From assembly GCA_013373265.1 (NCBI GenBank), contig JABXIC010000167.1:1-35783 (forward strand): DNA of 35,783 nucleotides, read 5' to 3'. Below are positions 24,022 to 31,264 of this stretch, piece after piece (the stretch's first letter is position 1; every line of letters starts with the position of its first letter). This DNA is from Methylocystaceae bacterium. GTDB lineage: Bacteria; Pseudomonadota; Alphaproteobacteria; Rhodospirillales; Terasakiellaceae. Below the pieces are notes generated by a model. It saw only the letters and a list, made by a program, of their open reading frames with translations, ran no database searches and had not been told where the DNA came from. The position numbers and the translations under genes are program-made.

Positions 24022-25612
24022 TTGACAACTCCTTCATCATGTCTTGCATTTGTTGCGGGTTTTCCATCAAACCTTGAGCCGCCTTGGTGATTTGCCCCAT
24101 ATCCATCCCGGCTGGTAAATCGGCTGTTTTTGCCTCCGTACTGGCTTGCATTTCCGCTTCACTTTTCAAGATTTCACCGGGCACGCCATATGCTTTCGCC
24201 AGAAAACGTGCTGTCTTTAAAGGATCAATTAAATCCATAGCCTGCGGACCGAGGCTACCAAGGGATTGAATCCACGCCAAAATATCCTGTGCTTCTTTGC
24301 GGGTCTGTTGGCGCGCCAAAGGGGATTTATATTGCAAATCAATATAGCGCCCATCAACATGCAGGTTGTCCAACTCTCCACGTCGGTTTAATACCGCAAT
24401 CGCGCGCACCACCAACGGGGTCAGAAGTTCAGCCTGCAACCGTCCATAAGTCGCCCCGAGAATACGGGCCATTTCGGCGGAACGTTCCAGCACTTCCGTT
24501 GCCGTCATTTGCTTGTTTTCGGTTGCCCCAAGCTTATCAGCCAACAACGAATGACGGATGCGTTTGCGTAACTCCTCCAACACGACCTGAGATAAATCAA
24601 AACTCCCCGGTGATTGTAGAGGTGTTAGCCCGGCCGAGCCCACAGCTTTAGGAATAATGGTGCCCGGCACCAGCTTGATGGTGGCTGGGTTTAACACCCC
24701 ATCATCATCGGCCTGCCAGATACCCGTCACGGCGATTGACGCATTTTTCAAGGCGAGCTCCACCACCTTGTTCGCCGTTTTAATGTCCGGCAAAGCCTTC
24801 ATGACAGGGGAACGACCATAACTTTCCCCCGGTGCCTTCAACCAACGAAAGCCGATAAAAGGCGAATGGGCAAATGATCCGCGACGCAATAATGTCGGTT
24901 CAGCCAAAGTGCTATAGCCATGTTCCAGCACCGCCATATATTCAAATCGGGTCTGGTTCTCTATCACCGCTTCAATCACGGTGAGTTTTTCGTCCTTATC
25001 CCGATCCGTTCGATTTTCCATATCAGCGGGTAACTTGCTTTCAGGAAAACGCGCCCGCAAATGTTCGAAAGACATTTCACTACGTCGAAAAGTGTCTGTG
25101 AGCATGCCGCTGACACCTTCTTCCATCATCACTTGGGATAAGGGGACAGCCGTAAAACGAAAAGCGGAGGGCTGTCCCGGTGCGGCTTCTTCAAACAACA
25201 AACACGCACTGCCCACAGTCACCAAGTCCAAATAACATTGATGCATTTCAATAGAAAAATTGGATCGCTCAAAATGGGTTTGTAATGTTTGCGCGGCTTT
25301 ATCCAATTCTTTGTTTAAATCCTGAAGGGCATCTTCCTGCACTTCTGGTCCAGCCGTCAGACCAAACCAACGTGCCCAAGGCGGGGTTAAATGGGCAAGC
25401 ATACTTGCAGCCAATTGGTCCACCGCATCGGGAGCCGTACCATCAAACAATTTATCAGCCCGTTTTTCACCCGGTGTTATCCCACTAAAAAACCCGCTGC
25501 GATGCGGCAAGGCAAAATCATAGCATTCCTGCCAATGGCTTTCCCAAACACCGCGACGTTCTTTGGCTTTTTGAAAGCGCTCCAGAACATCTTTGGGTGT
25601 AAGTTCTGTCAT
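24005..25612 (-). CDS. Portal / head-tail connector protein (T7 gp8-like)
   Basis: 535 aa. The N-terminus (WQECYDFALPHRSGFF, then KLFDGTAPDAVDQLAASMLA and HLTPPWARWFGL) and the middle (IGFRWLKAPGESYGRSPVMK, ALPDIKTANKV) are diagnostic of the podovirus head-tail connector family. It forms the dodecameric ring through which terminase pumps DNA. It begins 1 bp beyond the stop of the 25614-25826 gene. Intact by length and motif coverage. Confidence 0.93.
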   Translation of the reverse strand: MTELTPKDVLERFQKAKERRGVWESHWQECYDFALPHRSGFFSGITPGEKRADKLFDGTAPDAVDQLAASMLAHLTPPWARWFGLTAGPEVQEDALQDLNKELDKAAQTLQTHFERSNFSIEMHQCYLDLVTVGSACLLFEEAAPGQPSAFRFTAVPLSQVMMEEGVSGMLTDTFRRSEMSFEHLRARFPESKLPADMENRTDRDKDEKLTVIEAVIENQTRFEYMAVLEHGYSTLAEPTLLRRGSFAHSPFIGFRWLKAPGESYGRSPVMKALPDIKTANKVVELALKNASIAVTGIWQADDDGVLNPATIKLVPGTIIPKAVGSAGLTPLQSPGSFDLSQVVLEELRKRIRHSLLADKLGATENKQMTATEVLERSAEMARILGATYGRLQAELLTPLVVRAIAVLNRRGELDNLHVDGRYIDLQYKSPLARQQTRKEAQDILAWIQSLGSLGPQAMDLIDPLKTARFLAKAYGVPGEILKSEAEMQASTEAKTADLPAGMDMGQITKAAQGLMENPQQMQDMMKELSNATQQ

Positions 25613-25613
25613 A

Positions 25614-25826
25614 TCAATCTCCTAACAATTGCTTGCCTTGCGTAGGCGATGTGTTACCGGGTTCCAACCCTCGCCACGACGTTTGGATCGTGCCTTGGCG
25701 CCCACGACGGCGACGTTCCATATTTTTTAAACGCTCTTCACGTTCTGCTTCAGCCGGGTCTGCGGGTTCTACCGGGGGCTCCACTGTCGGCGTGGGTGCG
25801 GATGGGGCAGAAAATAATCCTCCCAT
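25614..25826 (-). CDS. Small proline-rich phage protein upstream of portal
   Basis: 70 aa. A Pro-rich N-terminal part (APSAPTPTVEPPVEPADPAE) leads to a basic segment (ERRRRGRQGTIQTSWRG). Short proteins of this kind are common immediately upstream of gp8-type portals in alphaproteobacterial prophages; function unknown. RBS AGGAGAG is present. First gene of the head operon after the P_B leader. Confidence 0.6.
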   Translation of the reverse strand: MGGLFSAPSAPTPTVEPPVEPADPAEAEREERLKNMERRRRGRQGTIQTSWRGLEPGNTSPTQGKQLLGD

Positions 25827-25857
25827 GGGTCTCTCCTATTCTTTAGGCAAAAGAAAA

Positions 25858-25880
25858 GGGGCCGCATTCATGACGGCCCC
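25858..25880 (-). terminator. Second leader terminator (t2)
   Basis: Stem GGGGCCG/CGGCCCC with TTTTCTTTT following on the minus strand, between the first leader terminator and the head operon. Confidence 0.72.
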
Positions 25881-25884
25881 GAAC

Positions 25885-25920
25885 AAAAAAAAGAGCCCTT
25901 CGAATTTCTTCAAAGGGCTC
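25885..25920 (-). terminator. First leader terminator (t1)
   Basis: Stem GAGCCCTT/AAGGGCTC, then eight T on the minus strand. It begins only 1 bp after the 24-nt repeat and about 25 nt after the predicted transcription start of P_B. It would stop transcription from P_B before any gene unless it is suppressed. Confidence 0.85.
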
Positions 25921-25921
25921 C

Positions 25922-25945
25922 GGTCACACTTCTCCTGTTGACTGA
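25922..25945 (-). repeat. 24-nt promoter-leader repeat, copy B
   Basis: Exact match of 18840-18863, same orientation. It occupies the predicted first ~23 nt of the P_B transcript and directly precedes two terminators. Confidence 0.85.
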
Positions 25946-25950
25946 AGATA

Positions 25951-25979
25951 GATTTAGCGCAAAGGTACACAAAAGTCAA
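25951..25979 (-). promoter_or_regulatory. Promoter of the head operon (P_B)
   Basis: On the minus strand TTGACT (25979-25974), a 17-bp spacer and TAAATC (25956-25951) form a sigma70-like promoter with a weak -10. It overlaps the end of the 136-aa gene. Spacing from the -35 to the 24-nt repeat is within 1 bp of that at P_A. Confidence 0.6.
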
Positions 25980-26364
25980 GGCTTTTTTTCTTAAGTTTTC
26001 TCTTTTTGTTCCCTTTTAATGTTTTATACAACTGCCATGGCGTTAAGACACGACAATCATTTAATCCGATTAAACGCTTCACAACTTCAACACACGTCAT
26101 AGGGGCCCATGCAAAAGGACGTGTCGACTTACTTTCAACCTCCATCTCTTCCACGCGCATCCCCATTTCACGATACCATTTTATCAAGGCCGTTAACTCA
26201 TACCCTTCAAGAATTTTAATGGTAAACGAATGGCTCAATGGATCAATCCACAGACATCCACGATCGGTTTCCAAAATGATAAAACAATGGCGAAACCCCG
26301 CTTTCAAAAACTTAAGCCACCACACACCCGAATTATCGCTAAAAATAACCAGAGCCTTATTCAT
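25954..26364 (-). CDS. Phage early protein, possible papain-like (NlpC/P60-type) fold
   Basis: 136 aa. The segment VWWLKFLKAGFRHCFII has His26, a WIDPLSHS strand follows, then APMTCVEVVKRLIGL has Cys91, and TPWQLYKTL comes near the end. The order His then Cys with CVE-x2-K recalls permuted NlpC/P60 (YiiX-like) hydrolases, so a peptidase or amidase fold is possible; this is inference. The Lys-rich tail is strongly basic. ATGA overlap with the gene upstream. Confidence 0.5.
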   Translation of the reverse strand: MNKALVIFSDNSGVWWLKFLKAGFRHCFIILETDRGCLWIDPLSHSFTIKILEGYELTALIKWYREMGMRVEEMEVESKSTRPFAWAPMTCVEVVKRLIGLNDCRVLTPWQLYKTLKGNKKRKLKKKSLDFCVPLR

Positions 26365-26729
26365 TGCACAATTCCTTTCTTTTTCAGTGCATCTCCCAAT
26401 TGGGTCAAAGCGTCTTTCCAGACAGGGACGTCTGCACGTTCTTCATGGGTATATTCATCCGGCGGCATCAGCCTTTCGCCATAGGACCCCAAAACTTTTA
26501 AATGCTCATTTTCAATATTGCGACGCCGATAAAGCTTCATCACCTCCCGATAGACGTCATCCGGGGAACAAGGACGCGGTGTTTCAACCATCCCTGCAAT
26601 AAAGCGTGCACCATCCAATCGCATAACTTGGCAGCGCGAAAACCAAAACCATGCTTCTTCCCCATCCGCAAAAGGGACCGTTTCTACTTCTAACATAGGG
26701 GGCAATACTATTTTTCTCGTTTTAGACAT
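26361..26729 (-). CDS. Conserved phage hypothetical protein
   Basis: 122 aa. EAWFWFSRCQVMRLDGARFI, then PRPCSPDDVYREVMKLYRRR and HLKVLGSYGERL give a recognisable conserved phage pattern without known function. First minus-strand gene, divergent from the repressor, so it would be the first one controlled by it. Overlaps the following gene by 4 bp (ATGA). Confidence 0.55.
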   Translation of the reverse strand: MSKTRKIVLPPMLEVETVPFADGEEAWFWFSRCQVMRLDGARFIAGMVETPRPCSPDDVYREVMKLYRRRNIENEHLKVLGSYGERLMPPDEYTHEERADVPVWKDALTQLGDALKKKGIVQ

Positions 26730-26795
26730 ATTTAAACACTCACTGGCGCATTAAAAAACAGAACACAACGTGAACATTAAATCACAGAAAATTAA

Positions 26796-26859
26796 TCCTA
26801 TGTCAATCAAATTTTTTCAATAAATTCCTATAGCAATGTGATGATATTTCTATAATAAT
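26796..26859. promoter_or_regulatory. Divergent promoter region with three operator-like repeats
   Basis: Three related 12-mers in the same orientation: TCCTATGTCAAT (26796-26807), TCCTATAGCAAT (26826-26837) and TTCTATAATAAT (26848-26859). The first covers a minus-strand TTGACA (26806-26801), the likely -35 of the early gene. The third covers the plus-strand TATAAT (26851-26856) of the repressor gene. This layout suits a repressor that controls both promoters. Confidence 0.5.
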
Positions 26860-26865
26860 GGTTTC

Positions 26866-27498
26866 ATGTTGACACATTCAGACATATGGCGTGCCATTGA
26901 CCGCCTCGCGCAGGAATATGGTTTATCCGCATCAGGACTTGCCCGTAAGGCCGGGCTTGACCCGACCACTTTCAATAAAAGCAAACGCCTGACCCGTGAT
27001 GGGAAAGCGCGCTGGCCCAGTACGGAAAGCGTTGCCAAGATTTTGGATGCAACCAATGCCGAATTAAGCGAATTTATGGGCTACATTCAAGGTGATGGGG
27101 GCCGTGGGGTTATTCGTAACGTTCCCTTGATCGGGCTGGCACAAGCAGGTTCGCAAGGGTTTTTCGATGATGCAGGCTACCCCACAGGTGGCAGTTGGGA
27201 TGAAATCCCTTTCCCCGATGTGGCCGATTCTAATGCCTATGCCCTTGAAATTACTGGCGATAGTATGGAACCCGTCTTTCGTGATGGTGATATGGTGTTG
27301 GTATCACCACAAGCTAATATTCGTCGCGGTGATCGTGTCATTGTTAAAACCCGTGACGGTGAAGTCATGGCAAAACAACTGCGGCGTCGCTCTGCACGCA
27401 AGCTAGAGCTCCAGTCTCTCAACCCGGCTTATGAAGACCGCACCTTTGAGATGGAAGAAATTCTGTGGATACACCGTATTTTATGGGCTTCACAATAG
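26866..27498 (+). CDS. S24-family HTH repressor (LexA/CI-like)
   Basis: 210 aa. The N-terminal helix-turn-helix spans about residues 16-70 (LSASGLARKAGLDPTTFNKS). The C-terminal S24 peptidase has catalytic Ser133 in GDSMEP and Lys170 in GEVMAKQ, at LexA-like spacing, with a candidate self-cleavage bond Ala94-Gly95 (LAQAGSQGFF). DNA damage would then inactivate it through RecA and induce the divergent phage genes. No RBS is visible and TATAAT ends only 9 bp before the ATG, so the mRNA may be leaderless. A chromosomal paralog of this family is an alternative. Confidence 0.85.
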   Translation: MLTHSDIWRAIDRLAQEYGLSASGLARKAGLDPTTFNKSKRLTRDGKARWPSTESVAKILDATNAELSEFMGYIQGDGGRGVIRNVPLIGLAQAGSQGFFDDAGYPTGGSWDEIPFPDVADSNAYALEITGDSMEPVFRDGDMVLVSPQANIRRGDRVIVKTRDGEVMAKQLRRRSARKLELQSLNPAYEDRTFEMEEILWIHRILWASQ

Positions 27499-27558
27499 GG
27501 CTTTACAAAACGGACAATCATGATTAGGTCTATTTTCCTAAATAGAGAAAGAAAGATC

Positions 27559-27762
27559 ATGGATTCTTTAGAATTACGCTTTAATGGACCGATCCCAAAA
27601 CATTTGCGAAAACGTCCAACATCTAATCATTTCATCAACCAACGCATTGCTGACACAATTTATTATGCCCGACGCTATAAAAAGGGTTTGCATCCTAAAA
27701 GCCCCAGCCTTTATCCTTTCAAAGGCGCCAGTCGTCACAATATGAACCAAAAGATAAATTGA
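27559..27762 (+). CDS. 67-aa hypothetical basic protein
   Basis: Starts MDSLELRFNG at 27559 after AGAAAGA, and ends SRHNMNQKIN. It is basic, rich in Tyr/Arg/Lys (IADTIYYARRYKKG), without a membrane segment. It lies between the repressor and the aminotransferase, where the prophage edge must be. A small hairpin TCTATTT/AAATAGA stands just before it. No family recognised; it may be host or phage. Confidence 0.5.
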   Translation: MDSLELRFNGPIPKHLRKRPTSNHFINQRIADTIYYARRYKKGLHPKSPSLYPFKGASRHNMNQKIN

Positions 27763-27773
27763 GGGAGACAATC

Positions 27774-28625
27774 ATGGGAAATGTCGGAAGCGGCGAAACC
27801 TGGACTTACTTTGATGGTGTATGGGAAAAAGGTAATCCCGCAATCATGGGGGCACGCACCCATGGTGTCTGGCTATCGTCCAGCGTCTTTGACGGTGCAC
27901 GCGCTTTTGACGGCGTTGTGCCGGACCTTGACCTGCATTGTGAACGTGTCATTCATTCTGCCCGTATTCTGGGGATGGAACCGATGCTGAGTGCTCACGA
28001 GATAGAAGAACTCTCACGCGAAGGCATTACCAAGTTTGCCCCAAACAGCGAACTCTATGTCTGCCCAATGTTTTACGCCGACGCAGGTTTTATCGCCCCT
28101 GATCCCGCAAGCACACGTTTTGTATTAAGCATCTTTGATGCACCTTTACCCGCCCCAGATGGTTTTAGCGCCTGTAAGTCAAGTTTTCGCCGTCCAGCAA
28201 AAGATATGGCCCCCACAGCGGCCAAAGCCTCCTGCTTGTATCCAAACGTCGGACGTTGCGTAACAGAGGCCAACAAAAAAGGCTTTGATACAGCCGTTGT
28301 CCTTGACCCCAATGGCAATGTCGCTGAATTTGCTTATACGAACTTATTTTATGTAAAAGATGACATTCTCTATACACCGGCCATTAACGGCACTTTCCTG
28401 AACGGCATCACACGCCAACGGGTTATTAAGCTGGCGCGAGAAAATGACATTCAAGTTGTGGAAAAAGCCATCGAGTTCCCTGAACTTCTTGAAGCGGATG
28501 AAGTCTTTGGCACGGGCAATTATTTTAAAGTCGGACCTTGTACAAAAATTGAAGACCGGACCTTCCCCATTGGTAAAATGACCATGCATCTGCGTGATAA
28601 ATATTTCGAATGGGCAAAAAAATAG
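27774..28625 (+). CDS. Class IV aminotransferase (branched-chain type)
   Basis: About 283 aa from the ATG at 27774, with AGGGAGA upstream. Fold-type IV PLP enzyme signs: FDGARAFDGVVPDLDLHCER, the region AAKASCLYPNVGR with the likely PLP Lys, EFAYTNLFYVKDD, and the phosphate-binding NGITRQRVIKLA. Closest function is branched-chain amino acid or related aminotransferase. The substrate cannot be decided from sequence, so I do not use ilvE. Host gene; its stop lies inside the terminator region of a convergent sRNA. Confidence 0.85.
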   Translation: MGNVGSGETWTYFDGVWEKGNPAIMGARTHGVWLSSSVFDGARAFDGVVPDLDLHCERVIHSARILGMEPMLSAHEIEELSREGITKFAPNSELYVCPMFYADAGFIAPDPASTRFVLSIFDAPLPAPDGFSACKSSFRRPAKDMAPTAAKASCLYPNVGRCVTEANKKGFDTAVVLDPNGNVAEFAYTNLFYVKDDILYTPAINGTFLNGITRQRVIKLARENDIQVVEKAIEFPELLEADEVFGTGNYFKVGPCTKIEDRTFPIGKMTMHLRDKYFEWAKK

Positions 28626-28760
28626 CCGGACCCTAAGGTCCGGCAAGTCTTAACAGGGAGGCTTCACGTCTGGGAGACGTAGGACCCAGAAACTGGGCCC
28701 CAAACCGAAAAAATATATTTCCGGAAACTGGGTGATTACTGCGTTGCAGCAATCTATGTG
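28617..28760 (-). ncRNA. AbcR-like small RNA, copy 1
   Basis: Predicted ~144-nt RNA. From 5': hairpin GATTGCTGC/GCAGTAATC (28754-28734), a variable part, hairpin ACGTCT-CCC-AGACGT (28680-28666), a linker with CCTCCC, and an intrinsic terminator GCCGGACC/GGTCCGGC with a T-tract. Forty nucleotides (28644-28683) match copy 2 except one base, and hairpins outside that block differ in sequence but keep their pairing. UCCC/CCUCCC motifs could pair with Shine-Dalgarno sites, as in the alpha-r15/AbcR family. Gene order (trxB, LsrB-type LysR, tandem sRNAs) also fits AbcR1/2. Confidence 0.72.
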
Positions 28761-28766
28761 AACCTT

Positions 28767-28832
28767 TGTATAACGTCTTTGCCCAGATGACCATACAAAT
28801 TCGGTCAACCCCATTATGCGTTTTGTGCATAA
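28767..28832 (-). promoter_or_regulatory. Promoter and LysR-type dyad of sRNA copy 1
   Basis: On the minus strand a perfect dyad TTATGC-N7-GCATAA (28832-28814) lies 43 bp upstream of a TATACA -10 box (28772-28767). A recognisable -35 is poor, as usual for activated promoters. The dyad centre falls near -62, the standard LysR activator position. Confidence 0.6.
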
Positions 28833-28904
28833 CAGCAAAATAACCATTTGTATTTAAATGAAATTATACTTTGGGGTTACCCCCATATAGTCAAATATAT
28901 AACA

Positions 28905-29049
28905 AAAAAAAACCGGGCCACGAAGGCCCGGCAAGTTTTAACAGGGAGGCTTCACGTCTGGGAGACGTAGGGTCCTCCAAAATGGGGACCCTCGCACTCA
29001 GGAAAACCTGAGGGGAAGAGACTTTGTTGCAACGCAACAAAGTCGATAA
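28905..29049 (-). ncRNA. AbcR-like small RNA, copy 2
   Basis: Predicted ~145-nt RNA, tandem paralog of copy 1. From 5': hairpin GACTTTGTTGC/GCAACAAAGTC (29044-29020), hairpin CTCAGG/CCTGAG, the shared ACGTCT-CCC-AGACGT hairpin (28968-28954), the CCTCCC linker, and a terminator GCCGGGCC/GGCCCGG with at least eight T. The 5' hairpin pairs fully although its sequence differs from copy 1, which is evidence for a conserved RNA structure. It directly follows the LysR gene on the same strand. Confidence 0.74.
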
Positions 29050-29055
29050 CCAATT

Positions 29056-29119
29056 TGTATATTGTTGCACCTGCGAAGACCATCGCAAATATCGAATACC
29101 CTGCATGCGATAACCGCAT
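29056..29119 (-). promoter_or_regulatory. Promoter and LysR-type dyad of sRNA copy 2
   Basis: On the minus strand ATGC-N7-GCAT (29119-29105) lies exactly 43 bp upstream of TATACA (29061-29056), the same distance as in copy 1 although the N7 differs. GATGGTC between them is also shared. Confidence 0.62.
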
Positions 29120-29175
29120 AGCTTATACGTCGAAATTAAAGTTTTTACTTATAATCAGTTACTTAGATGGTCAAA

Positions 29176-30063
29176 TCAGAAGGCTTGAGCCATCTTTCTA
29201 ACAATAAAATCTCTGAATAAAGTGATTCTTTTTGAGTTGCGAAGCTCTTCTGGATAGACAAAATAGGTATCAATCACGGGGCCACGAAGCTCTGGGAGAA
29301 TCTCCACCAGATTGCCAACTTCGCGACTCATATATTCAGGCAATGCGCCCAGACCGAGTCCACTTTGTACAGCACGATAAATACCATATACATTATTGAC
29401 CCGTAAAGCCGCTGTTCTTTTACTATCATCCAAACGTCCAGCCGATAAAAGCCAGTTTAATCCCTGTACTGGCTGTTTCACATCGTCACCAAAGACAATA
29501 ATCCGATGCGAATCCAGATCTTGTGGTGTTTTTGGCATGCCATGCTTTTTCAAATACTCAGGCGCACCATAAATATGATACGGCATGGTCCATAAGTGAC
29601 GTTGAATCAAATCAGGTTGTTTTGGTGGCCCCATGCGAATCGCCACATCCGCTTCACGCATCGATAAATCTAATTCATTGTCGGTTAACACGACACTGAC
29701 TTCAATTTCCGGGTAAAGTTCAAGAAATTCACGGAGTTTCGGGGTTAACCATGTCGACCCAAAAGCCACGGTCGTCGTGATTTTCAAAGTGCCTTGAGGC
29801 TTTTCTTTACTTTCAACCAACTGGCTTTCAACCATGGCAAGTTTTGCAAAGACTTCATGCGCTGTCTTATACAATAATTCACCTTGTTCGGTTAAAATAA
29901 GACCTCGGGCATGGCGATGAAACAGGCTGACCTGTATACTATCCTCAAGCGCGCTGATCTGCCGACTTACGGCCGATTGGCTGAGGTTGAGTGTTTCACC
30001 TGCATGCGTGAAGCTTCCTGCTTCCGCGACAGCATGAAAAACACGTAATTTATCCCAATGCAT
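29176..30063 (-). CDS. lsrB: LysR-family regulator, LsrB/VtlR type
   Basis: About 295 aa from the ATG at 30063 (MHWDKLRVFHAVAEAGSFTH). The winged HTH (TLNLSQSAVSRQISALEDSI) and HRHARGLILTEQGELLY are nearly identical to what I recall for LsrB of Sinorhizobium and VtlR of Agrobacterium/Brucella. These regulators act in redox and envelope responses and switch on abcR small RNAs. The effector domain is complete (STWLTPKLREFLELYP, LGLGALPEYMSREVGNL). It is separated from upstream trxB by a terminator. Two matching dyads at the downstream sRNA promoters are its likely targets. Confidence 0.85.
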   Translation of the reverse strand: MHWDKLRVFHAVAEAGSFTHAGETLNLSQSAVSRQISALEDSIQVSLFHRHARGLILTEQGELLYKTAHEVFAKLAMVESQLVESKEKPQGTLKITTTVAFGSTWLTPKLREFLELYPEIEVSVVLTDNELDLSMREADVAIRMGPPKQPDLIQRHLWTMPYHIYGAPEYLKKHGMPKTPQDLDSHRIIVFGDDVKQPVQGLNWLLSAGRLDDSKRTAALRVNNVYGIYRAVQSGLGLGALPEYMSREVGNLVEILPELRGPVIDTYFVYPEELRNSKRITLFRDFIVRKMAQAF

Positions 30064-30111
30064 CCGTCTTCCATTCTCACTACGCATAGTCGCTATGCAT
30101 ATATATCATAG

Positions 30112-30147
30112 AAAAAAAAGGTGAAAGAGAAAAATCCCTTTCACCTT
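30112..30147 (-). terminator. Intrinsic terminator after trxB
   Basis: Stem AAGGTGAAAG/CTTTCACCTT with eight T following on the minus strand. It isolates trxB from the LysR gene, which therefore needs its own promoter in 30064-30111 or readthrough. Confidence 0.85.
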
Positions 30148-30175
30148 CATTCATTTTCTTACAGGCGATCAAACG

Positions 30176-31129
<954 letters not shown>

Positions 31130-31208
31130 TTATCCTCTAAAAAAAGAGCGTCTGTATGGAATGAGGCGATAATCTAGGCAGCTTGCAAATGAAGTGCAAG
31201 CTTCATCG

Positions 31209-31233
31209 AAAAAAGGGAAGCTTTCGCTTCCCC
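31209..31233. terminator. Terminator after the peroxiredoxin gene
   Basis: Stem GGGAAGC/GCTTCCC with loop TTTC and six T on the minus strand, at the end of the peroxiredoxin transcript. Confidence 0.8.
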
Positions 31234-31264
31234 CTTTTATATCTTTGCAAGACGAATAAACGGC

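Larger units (their letters stand above)
2974..27498. mobile_element. Podovirus-type prophage or prophage-derived particle cluster
   Basis: This block holds terminase, T7 gp8-like portal, scaffold, capsid, tail tubular proteins A and B, fibres, holin-like and endolysin genes, all on the minus strand, with a divergent S24 repressor at the right. Cargo genes on either strand interrupt it. No integrase, excisionase, primase, polymerase, helicase or phage RNA polymerase is visible, and I found no convincing attachment-site direct repeat or flanking tRNA. The edges are therefore set by gene content: left between gcrA (2824) and the lysis block, right between the repressor (27498) and the aminotransferase (27774). 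Confidence 0.85.

Noticed and set aside
18840-25945. 24-nt repeats as phage single-subunit RNA polymerase promoters
   Set aside because: No such polymerase is encoded here, the repeats do not resemble T7/SP6-type promoters, and sigma70-like -35/-10 elements stand just upstream of both.
2930-27520. Attachment-site direct repeats at the prophage edges
   Set aside because: Only short chance matches such as TTACAAAA near 2924 and 27503 were found, with no tRNA or integrase beside them. Not reported as att sites.
28633-29106. Two minus-strand ORFs (65 and 71 codons) both reading PTSPRREASLL within the repeated units
   Set aside because: The shared peptide is only the translation of the 40-nt conserved RNA block. 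The ORFs run into terminator hairpins, lack RBSs, and the flanking homology follows paired RNA arms instead of codons. An RNA gene explains the data better.
30064-30111. LysR start at 30087
   Set aside because: The extra residues are not found at the start of LsrB/VtlR proteins, which begin M-x-WDKLRVFHAVAEAG; the ATG at 30063 fits.
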